From assembly GCA_001567105.1 (NCBI GenBank), contig LMZR01000050.1, positions 34,930-98,929 on the forward strand: a stretch of 64,000 nucleotides of DNA, written 5' to 3'. Below, piece by piece: positions 36,171-45,341 of this stretch (positions within the stretch are counted from its first letter, which is position 1; every line of letters begins with the position of its first letter). Below the pieces are notes generated by a model. It saw only the letters and a list, made by a program, of their open reading frames with translations. It was not told the DNA's origin and did not search any database. The translations under genes were made by a program, and so were the position numbers. The stretch comes from Chloroflexi bacterium OLB14. GTDB lineage: Bacteria; Chloroflexota; Anaerolineae; Anaerolineales; Villigracilaceae.

Positions 36171-37009
36171 TTTGAATTAAAGCCTTCCGCCGCTTCAGAT
36201 AAAGTCACGGGTAATTTTTCTTTTTTCCATAAGCCTTGTTTTTTGGCTTCGCGTGCCGTAGAGGTATAACGTGAAACCCCAAAACCGCTTTCCATTAACG
36301 CGTCAGATGTTAATACTTCATTGGGTTTACCTTCTAGTAAAACAGAGCCATCTTTTAATGCAACTACACGTGTCGCAAAATTAGCAATCCACTCTACTTT
36401 ATGCTCCACCATTACAACCGTCATCCCATTTTGAGTTAATTTATGAATTACGCCAAAAACTTCACGCGTGCCAATGGGATCCATTTGTGAGGTTGGCTCA
36501 TCTAGCACCAAAAGTTTCGGTTGCATGACCAAGATGGAGGTCAGGGCGAGGCGCTGTTGTTGACCGCCTGATAATGAGTAAGGTGAGCGATCAGCCAAAT
36601 GGCTAATTCCAGTTAATTGCATCGCTTCTTCTACTCGACTTTTCATTTGTTCTCGTGGTACCCCAATATTTTCTAAGCCGAAAGCGATTTCTTCGAAAAC
36701 GGAATATTTTGCCCCGCTAATTTGGTTGAATGGGTTTTGAAATGCCAATCCAACATTCAAGACCCATTCCTCTAATGTGGATTTATTGGATTCAACCCCA
36801 GCAACTTCAATGGTGCCAGAAAATTCACCTTTGAAAAAATGTGGCACAAAGCCTGCAAGGGCATAACATAAAGTTGATTTGCCTGCGCCATTTGCACCAA
36901 TAATTGAGATAAATTCGCCTTGATTAATTTGCAAATTAATATCTCGTAAAGCAGGCGTTTTGGTAAGTGGGTATTGATAATTGAGGTTTTTTATGTTTAC
37001 GAAAGCCAT
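36167..37009 (-). CDS. ECF transporter ATP-binding subunit EcfA1-like
   Basis: A 280-residue ATPase with Walker A GANGAGKST, Q-loop AFQNPFNQISGAKY, an intact signature SLSGGQQQRLAL, Walker B LLVLDEPTSQMDPIG and MVVMVEHKVEW. It pairs with EcfA2 (4-bp overlap) under EcfT to power substrate import by the S component encoded upstream. Start at 37009 overlaps the EcfT stop by 13 bp. Confidence 0.9.
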   Translation of the reverse strand: MAFVNIKNLNYQYPLTKTPALRDINLQINQGEFISIIGANGAGKSTLCYALAGFVPHFFKGEFSGTIEVAGVESNKSTLEEWVLNVGLAFQNPFNQISGAKYSVFEEIAFGLENIGVPREQMKSRVEEAMQLTGISHLADRSPYSLSGGQQQRLALTSILVMQPKLLVLDEPTSQMDPIGTREVFGVIHKLTQNGMTVVMVEHKVEWIANFATRVVALKDGSVLLEGKPNEVLTSDALMESGFGVSRYTSTAREAKKQGLWKKEKLPVTLSEAAEGFNSK

Positions 37010-37765
37010 ATATTAAGTGTGATAGAAAAAATTACGAAGAGTGTAAATATCCAACGCAAAATTTTGTCTATTGTCCTATCTGATATTTCATGTAAAGATG
37101 TTTTTTGTTTTTGAGATGTGAAACCACGAGCTTCAATAGCAATGGCGCGTTCTTCCACTTCTACTAAAGAACCAAACACTAGTGGTCCAACCAATGGAAC
37201 TACAGAACTTACACGTTTTATAAATGTGCTTTCTGTATCTAACCCGCGCGAGCGTTGCGCCGCGATGATCGTTTGTGCTTTGGCTTGCATTTGTGGCAAA
37301 ATTTGTAATGTGGAAATAATCACATAAGCAAATTGAGCGGGTAAACCTCTTCGTGTTAAATCGGACATCAATTCACTAGGGTGGGTGGTAAGCAATAAAA
37401 TAGCAAACGATGAAACCATTAAAAAATACACGTGACACTGTGATTAAAGCTTGTATTACTGTTTCTTTCGAAACTTCAAACCTACCAAGTGTAAATAAAA
37501 TTGTATCGCCATCAGGTAAAAATAAGCTTTGCATAATAAACATGAACGAAACAGCTGGTAATATAAGCCGAAGAAATAAAGCAATATATTGTTTTTGAAT
37601 TTTCCCCACAAAAACTGCAATTAAAATTATAACAACAAGATATGGGATGATTGAAGGAGAGGATAGAAAAGCAGGCAGAACGACAGCAAAAACAAAAGTT
37701 AATTTTGTGAGTGGGTTTAGATTATGTAACGCACTATTAATTGGGACAAAAAAAGATCGATTCAT
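36997..37765 (-). CDS. ECF transporter transmembrane subunit EcfT, one frameshift
   Basis: The start is MNRSFFVPINSALHNLNPLT, with helices LTFVFAVVLPAFLSSPSI and LRLILPAVSFMFIMQSLFLP. The frame breaks in an A6 run (37421-37426 on +). Removing one base continues RVFLMVSSFAILLLTTHPSE. The coupling-helix motifs are AKAQTIIAAQRSRGLDTE and LVEVEERAIAIEARGF, both of the Ala-Arg-Gly type that grip the two ATPases. The repaired length is ~256 residues. Its upstream neighbour on the same strand is the S component. Confidence 0.88.
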
Positions 37766-37787
37766 ATATGCAATCTTACCTGAAAAT

Positions 37788-37822
37788 AAAAAGCGGGAGA
37801 AGAGTAGCTCCTCCCGCTTTTT
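37788..37822. terminator. Hairpin between ECF S-component and EcfT genes
   Basis: A 12-bp stem AAAAAGCGGGAG / CTCCCGCTTTTT with an 11-base loop and A/T flanks, inside what is otherwise one minus-strand operon. On the minus strand it is followed by TTTATTTTC, so it could be a partial terminator raising S-component levels over the shared T-A-A module. Confidence 0.65.
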
Positions 37823-37837
37823 ATTTTTTAATTATAA

Positions 37838-38605
37838 CTATGCACTAACAAGATTTGGCAAGATGTAAAGCCCAAAGAGAATCAGTGCGACAACGATAAC
37901 CAAGGCAATAATCAATTGTGTTTTGCTTTGGCTCTTTTCTACTGTAGCATTTTCACCACGTGGGAAGCGTGCTAAATAACGCGCAGAAAGCCCGCTAATA
38001 ATCGCAAATGCCAAAAGACTGGTTGCAATTTTATCAACAGGCTCGGCGATAAAGTTTGTAGTTAATACAGAAGATACTATACTTCGTCCTGTTTCAAGCA
38101 AAAAGGCGGTGATGACGGAAGAACCGCTAGCAGTAATGCCACCAAAGATGGCAATGCTGATAGGAGTACCTACAATGGTTGCTACAAGCGCAATTACAAA
38201 ACCAGTTACAACAACCTTCCACCAATTCTTAAAGAAACCAATATTTGCCATTACACCTGCTGTAGCACCAATGGCGGCGGCAACAGGGAACCATGGGAAC
38301 CAACCTGGGTCGAGAATAATGCCAGCTATTATATTCGTCAAAGCACCTGTCAGCGCACCTGCCCAAGGACCACAAATCACACCGACTAAAACTGTACCAA
38401 TACTATCCAAATACACTGGCAACTTTAAGATAAGTACAACTTGCCCAATGACGAGGTTGATTGCAATGGCTACAGGAATCAATACCCATGTCATGGTAGT
38501 AAATTCTTTTTGGATGCGCTTCGTAAAATACGCCCAAGCAAAAAGAGCGAGCAATATAGCGGTTACGACTACAAAGTAAACTGCATTTTGTGATACTACT
38601 TCCAT
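37838..38605 (-). CDS. ECF transporter S component, probably for a nucleoside
   Basis: A 255-residue membrane protein with about seven helices (NAVYFVVVTAILLALFAWAY, WVLIPVAIAINLVIGQVVLI, LTGALTNIIAGIILDPGWFP and others). IAINLVIGQVVLILKLPVYL followed by DSIGTVLVGVICGPWAGA resembles the S-component substrate-binding layer. It is an S component and not a transport ATPase because it lies with EcfT and two EcfA genes. Ribokinase and two nucleoside hydrolases sit directly upstream, so a ribonucleoside is the likely substrate. Start fixed by AAGGAG 9 bp upstream. Confidence 0.85.
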   Translation of the reverse strand: MEVVSQNAVYFVVVTAILLALFAWAYFTKRIQKEFTTMTWVLIPVAIAINLVIGQVVLILKLPVYLDSIGTVLVGVICGPWAGALTGALTNIIAGIILDPGWFPWFPVAAAIGATAGVMANIGFFKNWWKVVVTGFVIALVATIVGTPISIAIFGGITASGSSVITAFLLETGRSIVSSVLTTNFIAEPVDKIATSLLAFAIISGLSARYLARFPRGENATVEKSQSKTQLIIALVIVVALILFGLYILPNLVSA

Positions 38606-38662
38606 TTTCTTTTCTCCTTTTGAAATTTGGTATTACAACACCGCTCAAACGGTTCTGTTTCG

Positions 38663-39607
38663 CTAAAACTGTTTTGCAAACGCTTCTATTCGTTCCAAAA
38701 ACAATTCCATAAACATCCGCGGGCGAACCCCCATTGCCACCTTTATATTTGGCTTTTTCTTAGCGTAATTATAAAAGTCTGCAAAGGTATTGCCAAGCCC
38801 TACACCAGTTGAAATATCTACATCCACCACCAAATCTTGATAGTCACAAATTTCAGGCATTAACAGCAATGCCATCGTCATAGGGTCATTAATCACACAG
38901 CCATCAATTTGTTGATATTCATCGTGAAACTCCATATAAAAGCGAGTTGCCTCAGCAATAAATTTTGTAATTGGCGAGTCAATTTTTAATAACCTATTCA
39001 AATCATCTTTTGTAAAAATACATTGATACGTCACATCCAACGGAGTCAAAATCATCGGCATACCTGAATGGAAAACAACATGCGCGGCGTGTGGGTCAAC
39101 ATAAGTATTGTATTCAGCCAACGCCGTTGTATTACCCGTGTGTTGAATTGCACCACCCATAATAAAAACTTCTTTCACATTTTCTACAATACGCGGTTCT
39201 TTACGAATTGCCAAAGCGACATTGGTTAACGGACCGATGGCTACCAATGTGATTTCTTTTGGATGCGACATAATTTGCTCGATAATAAAATCGCTTCCAT
39301 GCTGACCTTGAAACTTGGTTTTTGGTTCTGACAATTTTGCATAACCCAAACCTGTGTCTCCATGCGTTTCAGGGCTTAGCAAAGATTCTTTTACTAAGGG
39401 CAAGCTACAACCTTTATACACAGGGATATGGCTCGCCTTAGCAAGCTCTAAAATCGAAAGCGCATTCTTTGTCACCTGCTCAATATCACCATTCCCATGA
39501 ATTGTGCTAATGCCCTTCAAATTAATTTCAGGCGAAGCGAGCGCAAGCAAAATTGCTAAAGAGTCATCAATACCAGGGTCAGAATCTAAAATGATATGTT
39601 TTTGCAC
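38663..39607 (-). CDS. Inosine-uridine preferring nucleoside hydrolase, copy 2
   Basis: A 314-residue nucleoside N-ribohydrolase. The calcium-binding N-terminus is ILDSDPGIDDSLAILLALAS (DxDPGxDD). It also has STIHGN, LVAIGPLTNVALAIRK, FIMGGAIQHTGNTT, AEYNTYVDPHAAHVVF and DGCVINDPMTMALLL. Family enzymes split ribonucleosides into base and ribose. It overlaps copy 1 by 22 bp. The paralogues are clearly similar throughout but differ around the substrate pocket, so they may prefer different bases. Confidence 0.92.
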   Translation of the reverse strand: MQKHIILDSDPGIDDSLAILLALASPEINLKGISTIHGNGDIEQVTKNALSILELAKASHIPVYKGCSLPLVKESLLSPETHGDTGLGYAKLSEPKTKFQGQHGSDFIIEQIMSHPKEITLVAIGPLTNVALAIRKEPRIVENVKEVFIMGGAIQHTGNTTALAEYNTYVDPHAAHVVFHSGMPMILTPLDVTYQCIFTKDDLNRLLKIDSPITKFIAEATRFYMEFHDEYQQIDGCVINDPMTMALLLMPEICDYQDLVVDVDISTGVGLGNTFADFYNYAKKKPNIKVAMGVRPRMFMELFLERIEAFAKQF

Positions 39608-40536
39608 AAAGTCTCCATCCTCTCAATAAATAATTCTATAAAATCTCGTCCACGCACTTGCATGGCTACTTGCATATTAGCAGGCTTTTTGGAGACATTC
39701 ATAAAATCTGCAAAGGTATTTCCATTCGATACCCCGCCAGACATATCAACATCTACATGATATTCCTCAAATCTGAGCAGATCTGGTGCAATAATGGTTG
39801 CCAACGTTAACGGGTCGTGCAAAGCACATCCATCAATGCCTTCGCTTTTATAAAAATCCATATACACCGAAGTTGCATCTTTAATAAATTTTGCAATCGG
39901 CGATTTGATTTGATTAATTCTCTCAACATCTTCAGCCATGAACAAGCATTGATAAGTAACATCTAACGGAATTAATTTGATTGGAATACCAGAATGAAAA
40001 ACAACATGCGCGGCATGTGGGTCTGCAAAAATATTAAATTCAGCCAATGGCGTTGCATTACCGCCTTGCTTAATCGCCCCACCCATGATGACAAGTTCTT
40101 TTATGTTTTTTGCAAACTGTACATCTTTGCGAATAGCTAAAGCAATATTGGTTAACGGCCCAATCGGAACTATGCTAATTTGATTTGGTTCTGCATTAAC
40201 TTTTTCAATTAAAAAATCAATCGCATGTTGATTAATTACTTTTGATTTCGGTTCTGGCAATTGTGCATTTCCAACACCCTGCTTGCCATGCACATTTTTA
40301 CCTGATGTATATGCACGATCAATCAGTGGAAGCTCACATCCTCTAGCCACAGGAATGTGGCTTGCATGTGCTAATTCCAAAACAGCCAACGCATTGCGGG
40401 TTGTATTTTCTATTCCAATATTGCCATGCACAGAGGTTAGTGCTTCAAGTCGAATTTCGGGCGAAGCCAGAGCAAGGAGAAATGTGAGTGAGTCATCTAC
40501 GCCGGGGTCAGTGTCTATAATAATTTTTGAGGTCAT
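39586..40536 (-). CDS. Inosine-uridine preferring nucleoside hydrolase, copy 1
   Basis: A 316-residue enzyme with DTDPGVDDSLTFLLALAS at the N-terminus, TSVHGNIGIENTTRNA, IVPIGPLTNIALAIRK, VIMGGAIKQGGNAT, AEFNIFADPHAAHVVF and DGCALHDPLTLATII. It is a tandem paralogue of the next gene. Its start overlaps the ribokinase stop by 4 bp, which supports cotranslation. Ribose released here would be phosphorylated by the ribokinase encoded just upstream. Confidence 0.92.
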   Translation of the reverse strand: MTSKIIIDTDPGVDDSLTFLLALASPEIRLEALTSVHGNIGIENTTRNALAVLELAHASHIPVARGCELPLIDRAYTSGKNVHGKQGVGNAQLPEPKSKVINQHAIDFLIEKVNAEPNQISIVPIGPLTNIALAIRKDVQFAKNIKELVIMGGAIKQGGNATPLAEFNIFADPHAAHVVFHSGIPIKLIPLDVTYQCLFMAEDVERINQIKSPIAKFIKDATSVYMDFYKSEGIDGCALHDPLTLATIIAPDLLRFEEYHVDVDMSGGVSNGNTFADFMNVSKKPANMQVAMQVRGRDFIELFIERMETLCKNISF

Positions 40537-41440
40537 ATTTTATTTAATGAAATAAATTTTTCTACTTCTTCCTTTGTAGGTATTGATGGTTGCGCACCAA
40601 ATTTTGTGGTTGCTAATGCGCCACAAGCACATCCATAGCGGACAGATTCTTCCAACGATTTATTTTGTAACAAGGCAGACGAAAAACCACCAATGAAAGA
40701 ATCGCCTGCGGCAGTGGTATCTGCAACATCTACTTGATACGTGTTTACGTGTGTTGCTTGTTTACTATCTACTATCAACGCACCATTTTCTCCAAGTGTG
40801 ACGATAATCGTCTCAATGCCATGCTTCAATAATTCTTTCGCCGCCACTTCAGCGGATTTGATATCAGTCACTGACTTATTGCTAAGCAAAGATAACTCGC
40901 TCTCATTCGGTATCAAAATATCCACATGTGATAACAATTCATCTGAAATTTCTTTAGCAGGCGCAGGGTTCAAAATAACTTTAGTGCTTTTGGATTTATA
41001 TCTTTTCGCGGCATGTAAAACAGTTTCCATTGGAATTTCAAATTGCAAAAGCAAAATTTTGGCATCAGGTGCAGAATCTATATCTTTTGAATCAACTTGC
41101 CCATTTGCCCCAGGTGATAAGACAATGCTATTCTGCCCGTTTGCATCCACAACAATCACAGCAGTTCCAGTAGCACAATCAACTTGCCCCACTTTAGAAA
41201 CATCTACATTATTTTTTTCAAATTATCTAACAATAAATTTCCAAAAGCATCATTTCCCACTTTGCCAACCATTGCCACATCCACACCTTGCCTTGCCACT
41301 GCAACCGCTTGATTCGCCCCTTTACCACCGGGAATAATTTGTAAATCTTCCCCACTAATTGTTTCACCAGGCTTTGGAAACCTCGGTGATTTAACCGCTA
41401 AATCCGCATTCAGCGAACCGATGACTAAAATGTCTGACAT
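40533..41440 (-). CDS. rbsK: Ribokinase (PfkB family), one frameshift
   Basis: MSDILVIGSLNADLAVKSPR and IPGGKGANQAVAVARQG (first PfkB signature) form the first part. A T7 run (41213-41219 on +) breaks the frame. With one more base it reads NNVDVSKVGQVDCATGTAVI and continues to the second signature DTTAAGDSFIGGFSSAL, where the catalytic aspartate is the one in AAGDS. The repaired length is ~302 residues. It phosphorylates ribose made by the nucleoside hydrolases and is the first gene of the salvage operon. Other PfkB sugar kinases are possible, but the operon favours ribose. Confidence 0.9.
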
Positions 41441-41543
41441 ATAGATATTTTACATCATCATGCTTGTAAAGGCGACCCGCCATCTGCTAATTGAGTTTAT
41501 TTTGCCACACCACAAGCACGGCCTATTTTCCACTCACCACTTT

Positions 41544-42749
41544 CTACTTCCTAACACTCACCACCCCACCCTGCACATCCCAAATTTCAGATTCATTTAC
41601 AAACTTAGAATCGAACAAACTCAAATCAGTGGTTGTGAATAACACCTGCTGATCTTGGCTAACGTATTTCAACAAATCAGCACGGCGACTCATATCCAAT
41701 TCAGCCATCACTTCATCCAACAAAATGACAGGCGTTTCATTGGTGCGTGCTCTCATCCAATCCACTTCGGCAAGTTTCAGCGCCAACAACGTTGTGCGCA
41801 CTTGTCCGCGCGAACCATAATCACTCACATCGGCTTTGTTGATGATAAATCGCAAATCATCACGATGCGGTCCAATCGTCGTCACACCACGCGCAACTTC
41901 TTCAGCACGAATATTTTTCAAACGAGATAAAAATCCATTTTGAATTTCATCTAATTCAATAGCCGAACGATTGATATCCGTATCCAGTTTAAGACCCAAC
42001 TGTCCGTTAGGTTTTGGAAGCGGATCATAAGCAGGCTCATAAGCCAAACGTAAAATTTCATCACCGCGAGTCAAATCACTATGGATTCTAGAAGCATATC
42101 GTTCGATTTCTTGCACGGCTTGGATTCTCCACAAAATAATTTGTGAACCGAATTTGACTAACGCTTCATCCCACACTTCAAGTTGGTCTTTGTTACCTGA
42201 GCCTTCACTTAACGTCTTGAGCAGTGCATTGCGTTGTGATACTGCTTGATTATATTCATGCAACACGCGCGCATAAGCAGGCACAGTTTGTGCCAATGCT
42301 AAATTTAAATAACGCCGCCGTTCTTCAGGTGCGCCTTCAATAATTTGTGACATTTGTGGCACAAAAATAACAGCATTGAAATGTCCAATCACATCATTGG
42401 CTTGACGTTTGACTCCATCTAACAAAATTTCTTTACGAAGTCGTTGTCCATTTACGCCAGTGGGTTCAAGAATCAAACGCACTTCTAAACGATGTTTTGT
42501 TTTGCCGCGTTGATATTCTGCCACAAGCCGAGTAACTGCTAGTGAATTTTTTGCTTCATCGAAATTTACAATTTGCCTATCAGCATGAGTTTGAAAAGAT
42601 GTAAACGCCGCTAAAAAATAAACGGCTTCAAGCACAGATGTTTTCCCTTGTGCGTTGCTACCTACTAACAAAACAGAGCGCTTTGGAAGGTCAATATCCA
42701 AACGAGTAAGGCGCCGAAAATTGGTGAGGGAGAGGTGTTTTAAATACAT
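41544..42749 (-). CDS. recF: DNA replication and repair protein RecF
   Basis: A 401-residue RecF, an SMC-like ATPase that helps load RecA at gaps. The start MYLKHLSLTNFRRLTRLDID, Walker A GSNAQGKTSVLEAVYFLA, the signature SRGQVRTTLLALKLAE and Walker B PVILLDEVMAELDMSRR are all present, with the D-loop and QQVLFTTTDLSLF. The length is slightly above the usual 360-380. It is not next to dnaN or gyrB here, unlike the classical dnaA-dnaN-recF-gyrB order, though the gyrB gene is 41 kb away. Peptide deformylase is the next gene upstream. Confidence 0.95.
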   Translation of the reverse strand: MYLKHLSLTNFRRLTRLDIDLPKRSVLLVGSNAQGKTSVLEAVYFLAAFTSFQTHADRQIVNFDEAKNSLAVTRLVAEYQRGKTKHRLEVRLILEPTGVNGQRLRKEILLDGVKRQANDVIGHFNAVIFVPQMSQIIEGAPEERRRYLNLALAQTVPAYARVLHEYNQAVSQRNALLKTLSEGSGNKDQLEVWDEALVKFGSQIILWRIQAVQEIERYASRIHSDLTRGDEILRLAYEPAYDPLPKPNGQLGLKLDTDINRSAIELDEIQNGFLSRLKNIRAEEVARGVTTIGPHRDDLRFIINKADVSDYGSRGQVRTTLLALKLAEVDWMRARTNETPVILLDEVMAELDMSRRADLLKYVSQDQQVLFTTTDLSLFDSKFVNESEIWDVQGGVVSVRK

Positions 42750-42810
42750 GTTATAAGGTTTGAATGTTGAAAGGTTTTAACTTTCCAATTTGTTAACTTG
42801 CAAACTTTTT

Positions 42811-43344
42811 TCACTCAAGTTCCACATTGGAATCTTCTTCACGCGGTTTCCAAACTTGGGTGGCTTTATCGGTGTATAGCACGCCGTTGAGGTGATCAAT
42901 TTCGTGTTGGAAGATGCGTGCCAGCCAACCTTCGGCTTTGATTTTGATTGGGTTGCCATGTCGGTTCAAAGCTTTGACTTCGATGGCGTGATGTCTTTCA
43001 ACTTCACCAACCAAACCAGGGATAGATAAGCAACCTTCAATGCCCAGTACTTTTTCTTCTGAAACTTTTGTGATTTCAGGGTTAATGATGACAAACATTT
43101 TTTTCTCTGGTGGGGGAGCATCTTCTGGTCTATCTTCATCATCTTCACCTTCAGCATATTCTATGACTGCCAGTTGCATGGGAAGATTAATCTGCGGCGC
43201 GGCAAGACCTACGCCTGGGGCTTCGCGCATGGTTTCAAACATGTCGTCTATTAATGTTTGTAAGTCTTTATCAAATTTATTAACTGGTTTTGCTTTTTTT
43301 CGTAAGATGGGATTTGGTAAATATACAATTTCGCGTAATGTCAT
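42811..43344 (-). CDS. def: Peptide deformylase
   Basis: A 177-residue deformylase, removing the formyl group from nascent N-termini. Metal and substrate motifs are GVGLAAPQI (motif 1), EGCLSIPG (motif 2, metal cysteine) and FQHEIDHLNGVL (motif 3, HExxH). A 30-residue acidic insertion between motifs 1 and 2 (EYAEGEDDEDRPEDAPPPE) is longer than in E. coli Def. The C-terminus is short and charged. The start is the ATG at 43344. Confidence 0.95.
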   Translation of the reverse strand: MTLREIVYLPNPILRKKAKPVNKFDKDLQTLIDDMFETMREAPGVGLAAPQINLPMQLAVIEYAEGEDDEDRPEDAPPPEKKMFVIINPEITKVSEEKVLGIEGCLSIPGLVGEVERHHAIEVKALNRHGNPIKIKAEGWLARIFQHEIDHLNGVLYTDKATQVWKPREEDSNVELE

Positions 43345-43441
43345 ACTGTGTGTCCTTATATCAGGTTTAATTTTATATAAAAATCTTGTAGGGATGATAT
43401 TGTTTTTACTCTCTTTTTTTCTCTATGGCTAATATTTTTAA

Positions 43442-44374
43442 TTAACCTTCACCGCCAAAATCGCCATCGCCAATATCGTCATCGGGGAGATCATCTATCA
43501 TATCGTCTATGTTGCCTTCAATCTCATTATTAGATACGGTGACGTTTCCAGTAACAGAACCAATTGTCGGCGCGGTTGAGGCGGTGTTGAATTCGTCACG
43601 ATTAAGATGATAGGCAGCAACCCAAGTCGCCATGCGTTCTCTATCTGCTACTGCTGAATCTTCTGCTTTTTTTGCTAGGCGAACCATGCGTCTTCGATTG
43701 ATGTCAGACATAACGCCTGCGGGGTCTAATACATCTTGAAATGAAAGTTTTGTTCCACCAACGGTGATGTAGACTGTGCCAAAGTTGAAAATGTTACCCA
43801 TTAAACCAATACGTTTGTATTCGGTGCTGATGATGCTTTCAATTTGGGCGGTACGGCGTTCTTCTGTGCCGAGTGGTTTTTTATCAATATCCATAATTTC
43901 ATCGGGCGTGACCATGAAGATATCATTTGTCCAATCCCAATATTCATAAGCAAGCCAAAGAAAATCAAGAAACATAAAAAATAAAATAGTGACGACTGCT
44001 GTATCTGTTCTAAAGCCGCCTGTTTCGATGCTTTCAAATAAGCCATTGATTGGGTCTTGTGCGAGCCGAATGAATTGAATGATGAGCAGGGTTAGTAAGA
44101 ATAGAAATAGTGCTAAAGGGCGCCAGGCTTGTTGAACGAGTACAAACCAATGTTTGTGATATACGATTGTTTCACCATCTTCTTGGCGCAGTTTGAACAT
44201 GTTTGCCAGAACGTTTTTGACTAATGTTCTTTGGGCTTCTTGGTTGTCAGCATCAAATACGGGAGCTAGGGGTTCTTCTTTTACTTTGATAACAGGCATT
44301 CCAATTTTGGCGCGGATGGCGTTTTTCATAGCATCTTTTTGAGCTGGGTGCTTCTTGATTTTGTGCGTTCCCAA
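43442..44374 (-). CDS. Membrane protein with PH-like (bPH2) domain
   Basis: A 310-residue protein with a basic N-terminus, two membrane helices (PLALFLFLLTLLIIQFIRLA and AVVTILFFMFLDFLWLAYEY), then a bacterial PH-like domain (DIFMVTPDEIMDIDKKPLGT, NIFNFGTVYITVGGTKLSF) and an acidic C-terminus (DDLPDDDIGDGDFGGEG). The helix-helix-PH order mirrors the second half of the preceding gene, so the two look like tandem duplicates. It overlaps that gene by 49 bp. A one-base indel in the short A run near 44335 would fuse both into one ~600-residue protein; I cannot tell which is real. Confidence 0.7.
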   Translation of the reverse strand: MGTHKIKKHPAQKDAMKNAIRAKIGMPVIKVKEEPLAPVFDADNQEAQRTLVKNVLANMFKLRQEDGETIVYHKHWFVLVQQAWRPLALFLFLLTLLIIQFIRLAQDPINGLFESIETGGFRTDTAVVTILFFMFLDFLWLAYEYWDWTNDIFMVTPDEIMDIDKKPLGTEERRTAQIESIISTEYKRIGLMGNIFNFGTVYITVGGTKLSFQDVLDPAGVMSDINRRRMVRLAKKAEDSAVADRERMATWVAAYHLNRDEFNTASTAPTIGSVTGNVTVSNNEIEGNIDDMIDDLPDDDIGDGDFGGEG

Positions 44375-45258
44375 TATTCGCGCACCATGTCGGCGGCTTG
44401 TTCGGGGTAATCTACATATTCAAATTTGATATTACCTACAAATGTGCGCACGTTGACACTACCAAAGTTAAATTGCCTACCTAAAAAATCGGTTTCGACA
44501 CCAACTGATAAGATTGTGTTTAGCGGTGCTTCCTGACGGCTATCGTAAATACCGATTACTTTTTCTAGCAAAATTACCCGTTGATTGGTGACGATGTAGT
44601 AGTCATTTCCCCAATCAAGTGTGAGCCAAATAATCCAAAGGATGTTGATAACAATGAAGATGCTTGCCACTGCATAAGGAGTGACTGCGTTGGCAATAAA
44701 TCCCCAAACGAATAAGGCGATTGGAATTAAAAACAAAAGAATTGGATAAACTAATTTTTGATATAAACGAATGACGTGACGACGTGCCATGAAATAAATA
44801 ACTTCGGTAGGACCTAGCCATTTGAAGCGATTGGCACGCGCTAATTTATGACTTTTGATTGTGACGATGAAATTAGGGCGTAGTTTTTCGTATGTTCGGA
44901 TTAATTCATCAAATAAAGGGCGTGACATGAAAAGTAATAAAGCATCTTCTTCTACTGTTAAAGTCGCAGAGCGATTGCGCTTTTCAAATAAGGCTTCTTC
45001 GCCAAAATAATCACCTGCGCTTAAATATGCTAGTGTTTCTTCTTCGCCCTTTTCATTGGGGCGAGTTACTTTGGTCTTGCCTTTATAGATTAGATAAAAA
45101 CCATCGGGTCTATCGCCACGCTTGAAGATTGTGGTTTTGGCTGGCAAGTTCATCTCTTCTAAATCAGCGGCAATGCCTTCTAATTCAGTTTCACGAATCC
45201 CGCTAAAGATGTGAATGCGATTTAAAAATACAGCGCGTTGTTTAATATCAATAATCAC
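44326..45258 (-). CDS. Cyclic-nucleotide-binding domain plus TM and PH-like domain protein
   Basis: A 310-residue protein. Residues ~15-125 form a cyclic-nucleotide-binding domain (GFYLIYKGKTKVTRPNEKGE, AYLSAGDYFGEEALFEKRNR with the phosphate-binding RSATLTV). Two membrane helices follow (PILLFLIPIALFVWGFIAN and VASIFIVINILWIIWLTLDW). The last ~85 residues are a PH-like domain (DYYIVTNQRVILLEKVIG, QFNFGSVNVRTFVGN). This layout suggests a membrane sensor bound to the cytosolic second messenger, but the ligand is unknown. The short-A-run question at the overlap with the next gene is noted there. Confidence 0.8.
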   Translation of the reverse strand: MIIDIKQRAVFLNRIHIFSGIRETELEGIAADLEEMNLPAKTTIFKRGDRPDGFYLIYKGKTKVTRPNEKGEEETLAYLSAGDYFGEEALFEKRNRSATLTVEEDALLLFMSRPLFDELIRTYEKLRPNFIVTIKSHKLARANRFKWLGPTEVIYFMARRHVIRLYQKLVYPILLFLIPIALFVWGFIANAVTPYAVASIFIVINILWIIWLTLDWGNDYYIVTNQRVILLEKVIGIYDSRQEAPLNTILSVGVETDFLGRQFNFGSVNVRTFVGNIKFEYVDYPEQAADMVREYWERTKSRSTQLKKML

Positions 45259-45341
45259 GTTTTTATTCTATCAAATTTTGGGTGATTAGGTTACGAGTTA
45301 CAGGTTGAAAGTTAGGATGAAAAATCGTAAATTCCAAATCG

